Positions 18,201 to 25,185 of a stretch of 64,000 bases of DNA are shown one piece after another. The translations under genes and the position numbers were made by a program. Each line of letters starts with the position of its first letter. The stretch's first letter is position 1. Source of the stretch: Streptomyces sp. NRRL S-646 (GTDB lineage Bacteria > Actinomycetota > Actinomycetes > Streptomycetales > Streptomycetaceae); assembly GCF_000720765.1 (NCBI RefSeq), contig NZ_JODC01000007.1, forward strand, positions 806,001-870,000, in the 5' to 3' direction. The notes below the pieces were generated by a model. It made no database searches and was not told where the DNA came from. It was given only the letters and a program-made list of their open reading frames with translations.

Positions 18201-19723
18201 GGCCGTACGGGGCTCGCGCAGTTCTCGGTGGATCCGCTGCTCGACACCCGCAGCGTCACCCCGGTCAGGCAGTACCCGTCGACGTCCTGGAAGCCCATGT
18301 CGTACGGCGAGTGGGAGCCGCGCCCCGCGGTGAAGCCGGTGAAGCGGATGCCGCTCGCCGCGTTGGCGATGACCGCAGGCCGGCCGTCGTCCGTGGCGAA
18401 CTTCACCGAGCTGTCGGTGAACTGGACGTTGTCGGCGTTGTGCAGATACCAGCCGTAGGCCGGTCGGGTGCCGATGGCCTTCGGGTTGTAGTCGCTGGGG
18501 TCGTTGCTCGGCACCGAGGTGGACATGGTGCCGTGGCCGCCGGGCACGGCGATGTGGACGTTGTTGAAGGTGACGTCCTTGATCCGGTGGCCGGTCTCGC
18601 CCCAGAGGGTCGGGCTCAAGGACGGGCTGTTGCCGGTGGCCATGATGTTGTCGTAGGTGATGTCGCTGATCGATCCGATGCCGGGATGGTTGCCGCAGCG
18701 CTTACGGGTGCCGATTTTCTGCATGATCGGTGAGTGGACGTTGGTCATCGTGATGTCGCGGTAGTGGACGTCCGAGATCTTCGCGCCGTCCATCGACACC
18801 ATGCCGAGGCCGGACTTGTCGGCGCCCTCGATCCGGATCTTCTCGAACCGGTAGTCCGAGAAGTCGCCGCAGGTCTCGGAGCCGAACATCAGGGCGTTGC
18901 AGCAACGGGCCGACAGCTGGGAGTCGTTGACGCGGACGTGGCCGTTGGGGAGCTTGGCGCCGAGGGCGTAGTCGCTCTTGAAGACGAGCGCGTCGTCGTT
19001 GGCCTTGATGTTCGCGTTGGTCACCGTGACGTCGGTTGTGGAGATGATGTTCCAGCCGTCGCGGTCGCTCGCGGTGTCGATGGTCAGACGGTCCGAGGTG
19101 ACGTTCTTGCAGCCGTTGACCAGCGCGGCGAAGTGACCGCCGCGGCGCAGGGTGAGTCCGTCACCGATGCGCAGTCCGTCGCAGCGGGTGAGCGAGATGA
19201 TCTTGTCGGCCTCGCCGGACTTCGGGTTGCCGGTGATCAGGTTGCCCATGCCGTCGATGACACCCTGCCCGACGAAGCCGATGTCGGTCAGCCTGTCGCC
19301 GTAGATCATCGCGTCGCGGAAGTGGCTGTGCCCGTAGTCCTGGTAGGCGTCGTACGGGTTGGCCTCGGCCTTGTCGTAGGTGTCGGCGCCAGAGGCCTGG
19401 ATCGTGGCGCCCTTGTCGAGCTGGAGCGTCACATGGCTCTTCATGTGGATGGTGTTCTGCGACTTGTAGGCGCCGGCGGGGAAGCGGACGATACCGCCGC
19501 CGCTGGCCGAACTCGCCGCCGTGATGGCCTTGTTGATGGCGGGGGTGTCGTTGGCGGAGCCGTCCGCCTTGGCCCCGTAGTCACGGACGTCGTAGACGGC
19601 GGCAGTGCGTGGGGTGGGGTGCGGGGCCGCGAGCGCGGCGGGGTGGGCGAGTCCGAGGGCGACGGCGATGACGAAGAACACGATCGCCGCCGCCCCCGTC
19701 CGCTGTGCGGTGGGGGGTCTCAT
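15227..19723 (-). CDS. Giant multimodular glycosidase: GH28-like, GH29-like, CBM32-like, GH27
   Basis: A 1498-residue exported protein. Residues about 1-35 form a signal peptide. About 40-490 is a right-handed beta-helix of the GH28 type (YDVRDYGAKADGSANDTPAI; NANIKANDDALVFKS), but the usual catalytic HG motif reads CCNALMFGSE. About 510-900 resembles an alpha-L-fucosidase (GH29) barrel (SVGGLFLHWGLRTAPAHTG; GGFWIDNDNAYW). About 920-1070 is an F5/8 type C (CBM32-like) module. About 1078-1498 is a GH27 barrel with DYLKIDG (nucleophile) and WRTQGDVE (acid/base), i.e. an alpha-galactosidase or beta-L-arabinopyranosidase. ATG at 19723 follows GAGGGA. It overlaps the dehydrogenase start and lies 11 bp after the lyase-like gene. 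Pectic side chains are the likely target. Confidence 0.88.
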   Translation of the reverse strand: MRPPTAQRTGAAAIVFFVIAVALGLAHPAALAAPHPTPRTAAVYDVRDYGAKADGSANDTPAINKAITAASSASGGGIVRFPAGAYKSQNTIHMKSHVTLQLDKGATIQASGADTYDKAEANPYDAYQDYGHSHFRDAMIYGDRLTDIGFVGQGVIDGMGNLITGNPKSGEADKIISLTRCDGLRIGDGLTLRRGGHFAALVNGCKNVTSDRLTIDTASDRDGWNIISTTDVTVTNANIKANDDALVFKSDYALGAKLPNGHVRVNDSQLSARCCNALMFGSETCGDFSDYRFEKIRIEGADKSGLGMVSMDGAKISDVHYRDITMTNVHSPIMQKIGTRKRCGNHPGIGSISDITYDNIMATGNSPSLSPTLWGETGHRIKDVTFNNVHIAVPGGHGTMSTSVPSNDPSDYNPKAIGTRPAYGWYLHNADNVQFTDSSVKFATDDGRPAVIANAASGIRFTGFTAGRGSHSPYDMGFQDVDGYCLTGVTLRVSSSGSTENCASPVRPLDLENPRQDFLRNSVGGLFLHWGLRTAPAHTGCTAWENDVTSGGWTPDYWVNEAKKLHTQYLVLATFHSRLGYARPWPSKIPGSCSTRRDFLGELITAAKAKGMKVILYMTDDPKWHDEGGHEWLDSAAYSAYKGKNVDLTTRDGFGQFSYDNFFEVMDRYPDLGGFWIDNDNAYWESHDLYRQIYQKRPNYTLSNNNEDTPIMDMISNEQKTGMTPAYDYPQAIYTAQPRLTEADFKLPSTGAWWYDGSDPAVDKKLTLGRLITNAGSSVKALMAETAQVNGRFPANQASFNTFADSYLDPIWESLHGTEGGGYMYGGLKPGFWNDGAHGVTTIAKGDPNRQYIHVLTPPSTSTLRIRDNGYRVASVTNLRTGKAVSWSQSGGVLTLTGLGDWDPYDTVFKVTTAGRQGILTGVKVTASASASGHTGAAAGDGDFLTYWDNNKTLPVNLTFDLGSARKVQYLGLNQREDSVAYARSDTEQSARIKDYKVYLSNDGTTWGSAVKTGQLPSRRGIQGIDLTSAKARYVRLEVDTTWAASTDTTRYQRLRIDEAWIGTSYATPAAFTPRSDNGQSLRPAMGWSSWSFVRRSPTEAKIKAQADALVSSGLKDHGFVYVNLDDFWQKCDSNGFVVDNYGRWAVDTAKFPDGIKALADYIHSKGLKFGFYVTPGIAKNAVTRNTPIEGTSYHAKDIADTSKTEKNYNCKNMYYIDYSKPGAQEFVNSWARQFASWGVDYLKIDGVGSQDIPDVRAWDKALRASGRPVNFALSNNLPISDAATWRGLANSWRTQGDVECYCGSGPNGSGYPLTDWSHVFKRFDSAANWQSYAGPGGWNDLDSLEVGNGDQAGLTADQRRSHFTLWAMAASPLLLGTDLTHLDSVDKAMLTNDRLIGVDQDGVAAKRVVNSGVKQVWSKRENSGDYVVALFNTGTSGSTTVSVNWSQVGFTGSGDVTDLWSGSHKGVITNSYSATLRPGETRLIRVNPVNSALRGQS

Positions 19724-19734
19724 ATGACGGTCCC

Positions 19735-20520
19735 TCAGACGAGTTGGTAGCCGCGAAGATTGGTGAGCAGCAGGTATGTGTCCTGGAGTGAACCGGATGT
19801 GTCGCCGAGGGAGCGGTAGATGCCCCACTTCGGGCGCACGCGGTCGGCGAGGAAGGTGTCGACCCCGGTCTTCGACGCGTCGATGACAGTCGAGCCGCCG
19901 GACTTGAGGATCCAGCGAACCGAGCCCGCCGAGCCGTTGCCGACCTTGATCTGGAAGTCGACGTCCGTCCATTTGTCGTGCAGCGGGTCCAGGTCGGTGC
20001 GGCCGACGAGGATGTCGTCGATGGCGAGCTTCAGCTCGATGGTCTGCCTGCCGTTCACCCGGCGCAGGGACTGCACCACGATGGGCGAGGTGCCGTTGCC
20101 CGGCTGCTTCATCTGCATGATGTGCGTGAAGGTCGTCGTCGCCTTCAGCGAGCTCGGGATGTACATCGAGTACGTGAGCCGCCAGGTCTGGCCCTGCGTC
20201 CACTTGAGATAGCTGCTGCCGCGCGTGCGCAGCCCCGTGACCTCCTGGCGCTGGCGGTCCGTCGAGGTGTCGCGGTCGACGGTGTGCATGTTGAAGCGCC
20301 AGTTGTTGCCGGTGGCGAAGATGTGCGGATGACCGGCGGGGTGCGAGTCGGCGCGGTCGTCCTCGACCGTCTCGAAGGCGCCGAGACCGTCGCCGCTCGC
20401 GGACGGGGCCCACTTCTGCTGCCAGGAGGCGGCGTGGGCGGTGGCGGCCGGCAGGCCGACCGCCGCTGTGGCCGCGCCACCGAGAGCGGCGCCCAACAGC
20501 ACCCTTCTGGATGTGCTCAT
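19735..20520 (-). CDS. Tat-exported polysaccharide-lyase-like protein (beta-jelly-roll)
   Basis: A 261-residue protein with a twin-arginine signal (MSTSRRVLLGAALGGAATA) over residues 1-35. The mature part is rich in beta-strands (WRLTYSMYIPSSL, THIMQMKQPGNGTSPIV, VDFQIKVGNGSAGSVRWIL), and recalls the jelly-roll of heparin lyase I or PL20 glucuronan lyases; that assignment is by resemblance only. ATG at 20520 follows GAGGTG with good spacing. It lies between GH105 and the giant glycosidase in one operon, so a lyase acting on uronic acid chains, whose unsaturated products GH105 would clip, is a consistent role. Confidence 0.75.
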   Translation of the reverse strand: MSTSRRVLLGAALGGAATAAVGLPAATAHAASWQQKWAPSASGDGLGAFETVEDDRADSHPAGHPHIFATGNNWRFNMHTVDRDTSTDRQRQEVTGLRTRGSSYLKWTQGQTWRLTYSMYIPSSLKATTTFTHIMQMKQPGNGTSPIVVQSLRRVNGRQTIELKLAIDDILVGRTDLDPLHDKWTDVDFQIKVGNGSAGSVRWILKSGGSTVIDASKTGVDTFLADRVRPKWGIYRSLGDTSGSLQDTYLLLTNLRGYQLV

Positions 20521-20524
20521 GACA

Positions 20525-21712
20525 CTAATCACCTCGCAGTTGCTCGTTCATGATCAGGAAGGCGCCCAGGCCGTGGAAGTCGTTGGTGGCCCGGGTGCGG
20601 GCGACGTAGTACGCGTAGTCGCCGACGTTCGTGCCGACCGAGATGTCGGCGAGGTCGGTACGGCCGTCCGGGCCGGTCGAGAGCTTGGCGAGCACGCCCT
20701 GGTAGCCCCGGCGCGCGACATCCGCGTAGTGCGGGTCGAGGTAGTGCTGCTGAGTTCCGCGCGACAGGGCGTAGGTGAACATGCTGGAGCAGGACGTCTC
20801 GGTCCAGTTCCCGCTCCGGCCGCCCTTGTCGATCACCTGGAACCAGCGGCCGGTCGCCGGATCCTGGTACTTCTCCAGACCGGCCGCCAACTTCCGGAAG
20901 ATGCCAAGGAGTTGGGCCCGGCGCGGGTGGTTCGCAGGGAGCGCGTCCAGCACATTGACGATCGCCATGGAGTACCAGCCGACCGCCCGGCACCAGTGCT
21001 CGGGGGCGAGCCCGGTCTGCGGGTCGGCCCAGCTCGCGCTCTTCGACTCGTCGTAGGCGTGCCTCAGCAGACCGTTCGCCACCTGCAGATGGCTCCCGTA
21101 CACATACAGCTGCTTGGCCGCCTCGTCGTCGGTGTACGCGCTGTCGCCGAACTCCTTGCCGTACTCGACGAGGAACGGGTTCACCATGTAGACGCCGTCC
21201 GACCAGAGCTGGTGGGCGCGGCCGGCGGAGTCCGCGTGCCAGAAACCGCCGTCGGCGGTGCGCGGGTAGCCGGCCAGCCGGTCGAGGATCTTCTTCGCGG
21301 CCTTGCGGTAGCGGTCCTGGCCGGTCTCGTGGTGCAGGATCACGAGCAGGCGGCCGGCCTGCATGCTGTCCAGGCTGTTGAAGGACTGATCGATGGAGCC
21401 GTCGCTCTTCACGAACCGGTCGACATAGTTCTTGATGTACGTCAGGTAGCGGGCGTCATGGGTGCGTCTGTAGGTGAGGTACTGGCCGTAGAGGTAGAGG
21501 CCGACCGGGTAGGACCAGCCGCCGATGGTGCTCGGGGTGTAGCGGGCCATGGTGGAGTCGACGACGGCCACGGACCAGTCGGGGGCGGCGGCCCGCAGGT
21601 GTGCGGAGACGGGAGCGGCGGGCGGAGCCGGTGTCGCCGCCGGCAGGGTGACGAGGCCGGCGGTGACGAGGGCGAGGGTCGTCAGTGCCGTCCGCAGACG
21701 TCTGGGGCTCAT
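20525..21712 (-). CDS. GH105-type unsaturated rhamnogalacturonyl hydrolase, secreted
   Basis: A 395-residue (alpha/alpha)6-barrel protein of the GH88/GH105 group. A signal peptide covers about residues 1-30. Family landmarks include GGWSYPVGLYLYGQYL, LDSMQAGRLL, GGFWHADSAGRAHQLWSDGVYM, HWCRAVGWYSMA and GNWTETSCSSMF. The expected reaction is removal of unsaturated galacturonyl residues left by pectate or rhamnogalacturonan lyases. GH105 proteins are often cytoplasmic; export here fits the other secreted enzymes. The start overlaps the pqqE stop as ATGA, tying pectin breakdown directly to PQQ synthesis in one transcript. Confidence 0.92.
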   Translation of the reverse strand: MSPRRLRTALTTLALVTAGLVTLPAATPAPPAAPVSAHLRAAAPDWSVAVVDSTMARYTPSTIGGWSYPVGLYLYGQYLTYRRTHDARYLTYIKNYVDRFVKSDGSIDQSFNSLDSMQAGRLLVILHHETGQDRYRKAAKKILDRLAGYPRTADGGFWHADSAGRAHQLWSDGVYMVNPFLVEYGKEFGDSAYTDDEAAKQLYVYGSHLQVANGLLRHAYDESKSASWADPQTGLAPEHWCRAVGWYSMAIVNVLDALPANHPRRAQLLGIFRKLAAGLEKYQDPATGRWFQVIDKGGRSGNWTETSCSSMFTYALSRGTQQHYLDPHYADVARRGYQGVLAKLSTGPDGRTDLADISVGTNVGDYAYYVARTRATNDFHGLGAFLIMNEQLRGD

Positions 21713-22785
21713 GTTCCTCCCTTTCGGTAGGCGTACGCGAGGTCGCCGCGCGGCCCCTGCACGAGATCGCGTACGAGGTGATGGTCGGGGGCGTGCCGGC
21801 AGGCGGGGTCGGTGCGGCCGGCGTCGCCGGTAAGGGCGTGGGCCTGGCAGCGGCAGCCGCCATGGTCACCGGCGCGCAGGGCGCAGCCGCGGCAGGGCTC
21901 GGGCATCCAGGACTCCCCGCGGTAGGCGTTGAAGGCCTTCGACTCCCGCCAGATCCAGGCCAGTCGGTGCTCGCGCACGTTCGGCGGGTCGAGGTCCGGC
22001 AGCGCGGCCGCCGCCGGGCAGGGCAGGACCGTGCCGTCCGGGGCGACGGTGAGCGAGACCGCGCCCCAGCCGCCCATGCAGGGCTTCGCGGTGGCGTCCA
22101 CCCAGTCCGGGGCCACCCACACCAACTCCACTGCCTTGTCCAGGAGTTCGCGCCAGCGGGAGACCGACGCGCGGGCCTGCTCGACCTGTTCACGGGTGGG
22201 CAGCAGGGCCGCACGGTTGCGCAGGGCCCAGCCGTGGAACTGCGTGTGGGCGAGTTCGATGCGGTCGGCGCCCCACGCAAGACCGAGGGCGATCAGGTCG
22301 TCGAGGGCGTCGAGATTGGCGCGGTGGAGCACGATGTTGAGGCCGAAGGGGAGCCCGCAGGCCCGGATCAGCCGGGCGGCGCGCTCCTTGGCTGCAAACG
22401 AGCGGGCGCCCGCAATGCGCTCGGAGGCCCGGGCGTCGGCGTGCTGCACCGAGAGCTGGACGCTGCGCAGCCCGGCCTCGGCGAGCTCCGCCGTGCGCCG
22501 CTCACTCAGACCCACCCCGCTGGTGACCAGCTGGGTGTAGAGGCCCGCGGTGTCGGCGGCCGCGACGATCCGCGGCAGATCCCGTCGGAGCAGGGGTTCG
22601 CCGCCGGAGAGGTGTGTCTGCACGACGCCGAGGTCGGCGGCCTGACGGAACACGTCGGACCACTGCCCGGCGTCCAGCTCCCTTGACCGACTGATCAGTT
22701 CGACGGGGTTGGAGCAGTACCCGCAGCGCAGCGGACAGCCGTGGGTGAGTTCGGCGAGCAGCGCCCAGGGGGCGTCCACGGTCAT
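21709..22785 (-). CDS. pqqE: PQQ biosynthesis radical SAM enzyme PqqE
   Basis: A 358-residue radical SAM/SPASM enzyme. CX3CX2C is at Cys17, Cys21 and Cys24 (THGCPLRCGYCSN), and a cysteine-rich SPASM tail includes MGGWGAVSLTVAPDGTVLPC and EPCRGCALRAG. PqqE makes the carbon-carbon link between Glu and Tyr side chains of PqqA, the first committed step of pyrroloquinoline quinone synthesis, in the cytoplasm. Both ends overlap neighbouring genes by 4 nt (PqqD upstream, GH105 downstream), so translation is probably coupled. Confidence 0.95.
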   Translation of the reverse strand: MTVDAPWALLAELTHGCPLRCGYCSNPVELISRSRELDAGQWSDVFRQAADLGVVQTHLSGGEPLLRRDLPRIVAAADTAGLYTQLVTSGVGLSERRTAELAEAGLRSVQLSVQHADARASERIAGARSFAAKERAARLIRACGLPFGLNIVLHRANLDALDDLIALGLAWGADRIELAHTQFHGWALRNRAALLPTREQVEQARASVSRWRELLDKAVELVWVAPDWVDATAKPCMGGWGAVSLTVAPDGTVLPCPAAAALPDLDPPNVREHRLAWIWRESKAFNAYRGESWMPEPCRGCALRAGDHGGCRCQAHALTGDAGRTDPACRHAPDHHLVRDLVQGPRGDLAYAYRKGGT

Positions 22786-23036
22786 GCGAGCCAGCCCTCC
22801 TTTCGCAATGTGTCGAGGAAGTCGGGGACTTCGTCGGCGACGGGCGCGCCGGGGTGCCGTTCGCCGAGCTCGGCGACGACGTCGTCCACCGCGCGCGTGC
22901 CGTCGCAGAGGCGGAGGACGGGGCCCGCGCTGCCGCGCAGCACCACCACCCGCTCGGGGAGCAGCAGCAGATCGGTGCCCCGCACGCGGTCGTGACGCAG
23001 GACCACACCGCGGGAGAGTGCCGGACGCCAGGTCAT
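22782..23036 (-). CDS. pqqD: PqqD peptide chaperone
   Basis: An 84-residue RiPP recognition element protein. RGVVLRHDRVRGTDLLLLPERVVVL gives the three-strand part and DGTRAVDDVVAELGERHP the helical part, ending in DFLDTLRKEGWL. PqqD binds the PqqA leader and presents it to PqqE. ATG at 23036 overlaps the pqqC stop; a longer frame upstream is only a shadow of pqqC. The length matches the free-standing PqqD family. Confidence 0.93.
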   Translation of the reverse strand: MTWRPALSRGVVLRHDRVRGTDLLLLPERVVVLRGSAGPVLRLCDGTRAVDDVVAELGERHPGAPVADEVPDFLDTLRKEGWLA

Positions 23037-23782
23037 GGGCCGCCTCCGTCCACCGCGTCCAGCAGCGACCACAGCACCTCGCACTTGAACTCCAGGGCGG
23101 CCAGCGCGTTGTGCTGCTGCTCGCGGGTGCGGGCGAGATCGAGGACCAGGGCGAGGGCCTCGGCTCCGTCGCGGCCGCCCTGGTCGATGCGGGTGCGGAA
23201 GTAGGCGAGGCCGTCCGGGTCGATCCAGGGGTAATGGCGCTCGAAGGCGGCGATGCGGATGCGCATGAGGTCGGGTGCGGACAGCTCCGTCAGCGAGGCG
23301 GCGATCGCGTCCGGAGTCGGTTGCAGGCGGCAGAAGTTGACGTATCCGTCGACCGCCAACCGGACGCCGGGCAGCACCCGGGAGCCGTCCCACAGTTCGT
23401 CGCGGTGCAGGCCGGCCGCCTCGCCGAGCCGCAGCCAGCGTTCGATCCCGCCCTCCCGCTCGGCCGTGCCGTCGTGGTCCTGGATGCGACGCAGCCAGGA
23501 TCTGCGCAGCTCGGGCCGGTCCAGCTTGGCGAGGATCAGGGCGTCCTTGACGGGGATGTGGCGCTGGTAGTGGAAGCGGTTGGCGATCCAGCGGCGCAAC
23601 TCGGCCTGGCTCAGTTCACCGCGGTGCATCCGCACGTTGAAGGGGTGGCGGTCGTGGTAGCGCTCCGTGGCGACGGCGCGCAGCCGCTCGGTGAACTCGG
23701 CGGTTCCCCAGGCGGTGGCGCCGTCGATGGGGGTACCTCCCACGCCCTTGAAGCAGTGGGGGAGGACGGTTGTCGTGGTCAC
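23033..23782 (-). CDS. pqqC: Pyrroloquinoline-quinone synthase PqqC
   Basis: A 249-residue heme-oxygenase-like helical protein that catalyses the final cofactor-free oxidation and ring closure to PQQ. Active-site blocks are present: RYHDRHPFNVRMH, ANRFHYQRHIP, RRIQDHDG, GYVNFCR, ERHYPWID, GLAYFRTRI and LEFKCEVLW. An unusual segment, LPHCFKGVGGTPI, lies at residues 7-19 and is encoded by a copy of the hairpin mini-repeat; it precedes the first conserved helix and is not part of the family core. The start is ATG at 23782, 22 bp after pqqA. The insertion probably does not destroy function, but that is inference. Confidence 0.93.
   Translation of the reverse strand: MTTTTVLPHCFKGVGGTPIDGATAWGTAEFTERLRAVATERYHDRHPFNVRMHRGELSQAELRRWIANRFHYQRHIPVKDALILAKLDRPELRRSWLRRIQDHDGTAEREGGIERWLRLGEAAGLHRDELWDGSRVLPGVRLAVDGYVNFCRLQPTPDAIAASLTELSAPDLMRIRIAAFERHYPWIDPDGLAYFRTRIDQGGRDGAEALALVLDLARTREQQHNALAALEFKCEVLWSLLDAVDGGGP
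23727..23764 (-). repeat. Hairpin mini-repeat inside pqqC
   Basis: On the minus strand it reads CTCCCCCACTGCTTC through GTGGGAGGTACCCCCAT. It is in frame and encodes LPHCFKGVGGTPI near the N-terminus of PqqC. It begins and ends like the copies at 8411, 39823 and 44773 and has the same coding frame as the two other genic copies. Confidence 0.85.
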
Positions 23783-23804
23783 GGTGTGGTCGCCGTACGA
23801 CGGG

Positions 23805-23954
23805 TCAGCGGTCGCCGAGGGCGTACGCGGTCACTTCCAGAGCGGTCTCGACCACCTCATAGCCAGGCCTTTGCCAGACGTTTTCATCGGATGTCTCCCA
23901 CTCTTCCGGGACGGCTCGTTCCGTACGGGGGGCACGAGGGAGCGTGTCGTTCAT
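23805..23954 (-). CDS. pqqA: PQQ precursor peptide PqqA
   Basis: A 49-residue peptide whose last 23 residues match the PqqA pattern WxxP...LEVTAY. The Glu and Tyr of LEVTAY are spaced E-x3-Y, the two residues fused to make PQQ. ATG at 23954 is the probable start; an upstream ATG at 24026 would give 73 residues. The N-terminal extension before the Trp is longer than in the 23-residue enterobacterial form. It lies 22 bp before pqqC and heads the operon. No pqqB was found nearby. Confidence 0.88.
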   Translation of the reverse strand: MNDTLPRAPRTERAVPEEWETSDENVWQRPGYEVVETALEVTAYALGDR

Positions 23955-24027
23955 GTGGCCGTACCTGCTTTCCTGAGGGGTGGGGGGGCGAGGAGGCCCA
24001 GACAGGTGCGAGGTGTTCACATGCATG

Positions 24028-24053
24028 CACCGAGTTCATGAACTCGTTCGGTG
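24028..24053. promoter_or_regulatory. Perfect 16-bp palindrome upstream of the pqq operon
   Basis: CGAGTTCATGAACTCG at 24031-24046 is a perfect palindrome, flanked by an outer repeat CACCGA (24028-24033) and TCGGTG (24048-24053). It is 74 bp before the pqqA start and about 200 bp before the divergent aldo/keto reductase. Its symmetry suggests an operator for a dimeric regulator controlling the PQQ-pectin operon; the regulator is not encoded next to it. Confidence 0.65.
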
Positions 24054-24143
24054 GCGCGATCCAGAGTTACGGGAGGAAGGGCCGGCGTCAATGGTCCGGA
24101 CCGAAGACGTCGGATGCATTTCCGGACAATCCCCGGATCCCTC

Positions 24144-24163
24144 AACTGACTCATCGGTCAGTT
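24144..24163. promoter_or_regulatory. Inverted repeat upstream of the aldo/keto reductase
   Basis: AACTGAC-6 nt-GTCAGTT is a perfect 7-bp dyad lying about 90 bp before the reductase start at 24255. The shape is TetR-operator-like. The stretch 23955-24254 between the divergent genes otherwise holds only the 16-bp palindrome and promoter-like AT-rich segments. Confidence 0.5.
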
Positions 24164-24254
24164 CGCACGGATTCTCCCGTCAGGAATGCATTACCGCCCG
24201 TGATCGTTGACGATGGGAGTACCACCTGACGACAACCGTAAGGATCAAGAGCTC

Positions 24255-25091
24255 GTGAGCAGCAAGGTCCCCCCGATCATCCTCAACAACGGCGTCGAGA
24301 TGCCCCAGCTGGGCTTCGGCGTCTGGCAGGTGCCGGACGACGAGGCGGAGCGGGCCGTCGCCACCGCGCTGGAGGCCGGGTACCGCAGCATCGACACAGC
24401 GGCGATCTACGGCAACGAAGAGGGCACCGGCAAGGCGATCGCCGCCTCCGGCATCCCCCGCGAGGACATCTTCCTCACCACCAAGCTCTGGAACAGCGAC
24501 CAGGGCTACGACTCCACGCTGCGCGCCTTCGACGCGTCGCTGGACAAGCTCGGCGTGGAGTACGTCGACCTGTACCTGATCCACTGGCCGACCCCGGCCC
24601 GGGACAAGTACGTCGACACGTACAAGGCGTTCGAGAAGCTGCACGCCGACGGCCGTATCCGGGCGATCGGCGTCTCCAACTTCGAGCCCGACCACCTCCA
24701 GCGGCTGATCGCCGAGACGTCGGTCATCCCGGCTGTCGACCAGATCGAGCTGCACCCGCACCTGCAGCAGCACGCAGCCCGCGAGTACCACGCGGAGCAG
24801 GGCATCGCCACCGAGGCCTGGTCACCGCTCGGCTCCGGCAAGGGCCTCCTGGAGGTCCCGGCGATCGTCGCCATCGCCCAGAAGCACGGCCGCACCCCGG
24901 CCCAGGTCGTGCTGCGCTGGCACCTGCAGCTCGGCAACGTCGTGATCCCCAAGTCCGTGACCCCGTCCCGGATCAAGGAGAACATCGAGGTGTTCGACTT
25001 CAGCCTGGACACCGAGGACCTCGCCGCGATCAGCGCGCTCAACGAGGACCGGCGCCTCGGGCCGGACCCGGCGACGTTCAACATGGCCTGA
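24255..25091 (+). CDS. Aldo/keto reductase
   Basis: A 278-residue TIM-barrel reductase of the AKR5-like group (2,5-diketo-D-gluconate reductase relatives). The tetrad is visible: Asp and Tyr in IDTAAIYGNE, Lys in TTKLWN and His in LIHWP. The NADPH-binding IPKSVTPSRIKEN is near the C-terminus. It reduces carbonyl compounds with NADPH in the cytoplasm; the substrate is not determinable. GTG at 24255 was chosen because it follows AAGGATCAAGAG and yields SSKVPPIILNNGVEMPQLGFG, the family N-terminus. It is divergent from pqqA and ends before a strong terminator. Confidence 0.92.
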   Translation: MSSKVPPIILNNGVEMPQLGFGVWQVPDDEAERAVATALEAGYRSIDTAAIYGNEEGTGKAIAASGIPREDIFLTTKLWNSDQGYDSTLRAFDASLDKLGVEYVDLYLIHWPTPARDKYVDTYKAFEKLHADGRIRAIGVSNFEPDHLQRLIAETSVIPAVDQIELHPHLQQHAAREYHAEQGIATEAWSPLGSGKGLLEVPAIVAIAQKHGRTPAQVVLRWHLQLGNVVIPKSVTPSRIKENIEVFDFSLDTEDLAAISALNEDRRLGPDPATFNMA

Positions 25092-25112
25092 CGGCTGCCT
25101 CGGTACACAGGT

Positions 25113-25138
25113 CGGCCCCCGCCGTTCGGCGGGGGCCG
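25113..25138 (+). terminator. Hairpin terminator after the aldo/keto reductase
   Basis: CGGCCCCCGCC-GTTC-GGCGGGGGCCG forms a perfect 11-bp stem with a 4-nt loop, 21 bp after the stop codon. There is no U-tract, as is usual in Streptomyces. It also faces the convergent gene that ends at 25186. Confidence 0.8.
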
Positions 25139-25185
25139 GCCCGTGCCCGGAGCCGGCGCTCCGGCCGACTCCCGCACGGGACCCG

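Noticed and set aside
19724..20413. Extension of the giant glycosidase upstream of 19723
   Set aside because: The extra residues are Arg-rich shadow of the lyase-like gene; a signal peptide and GAGGGA site support ATG at 19723.
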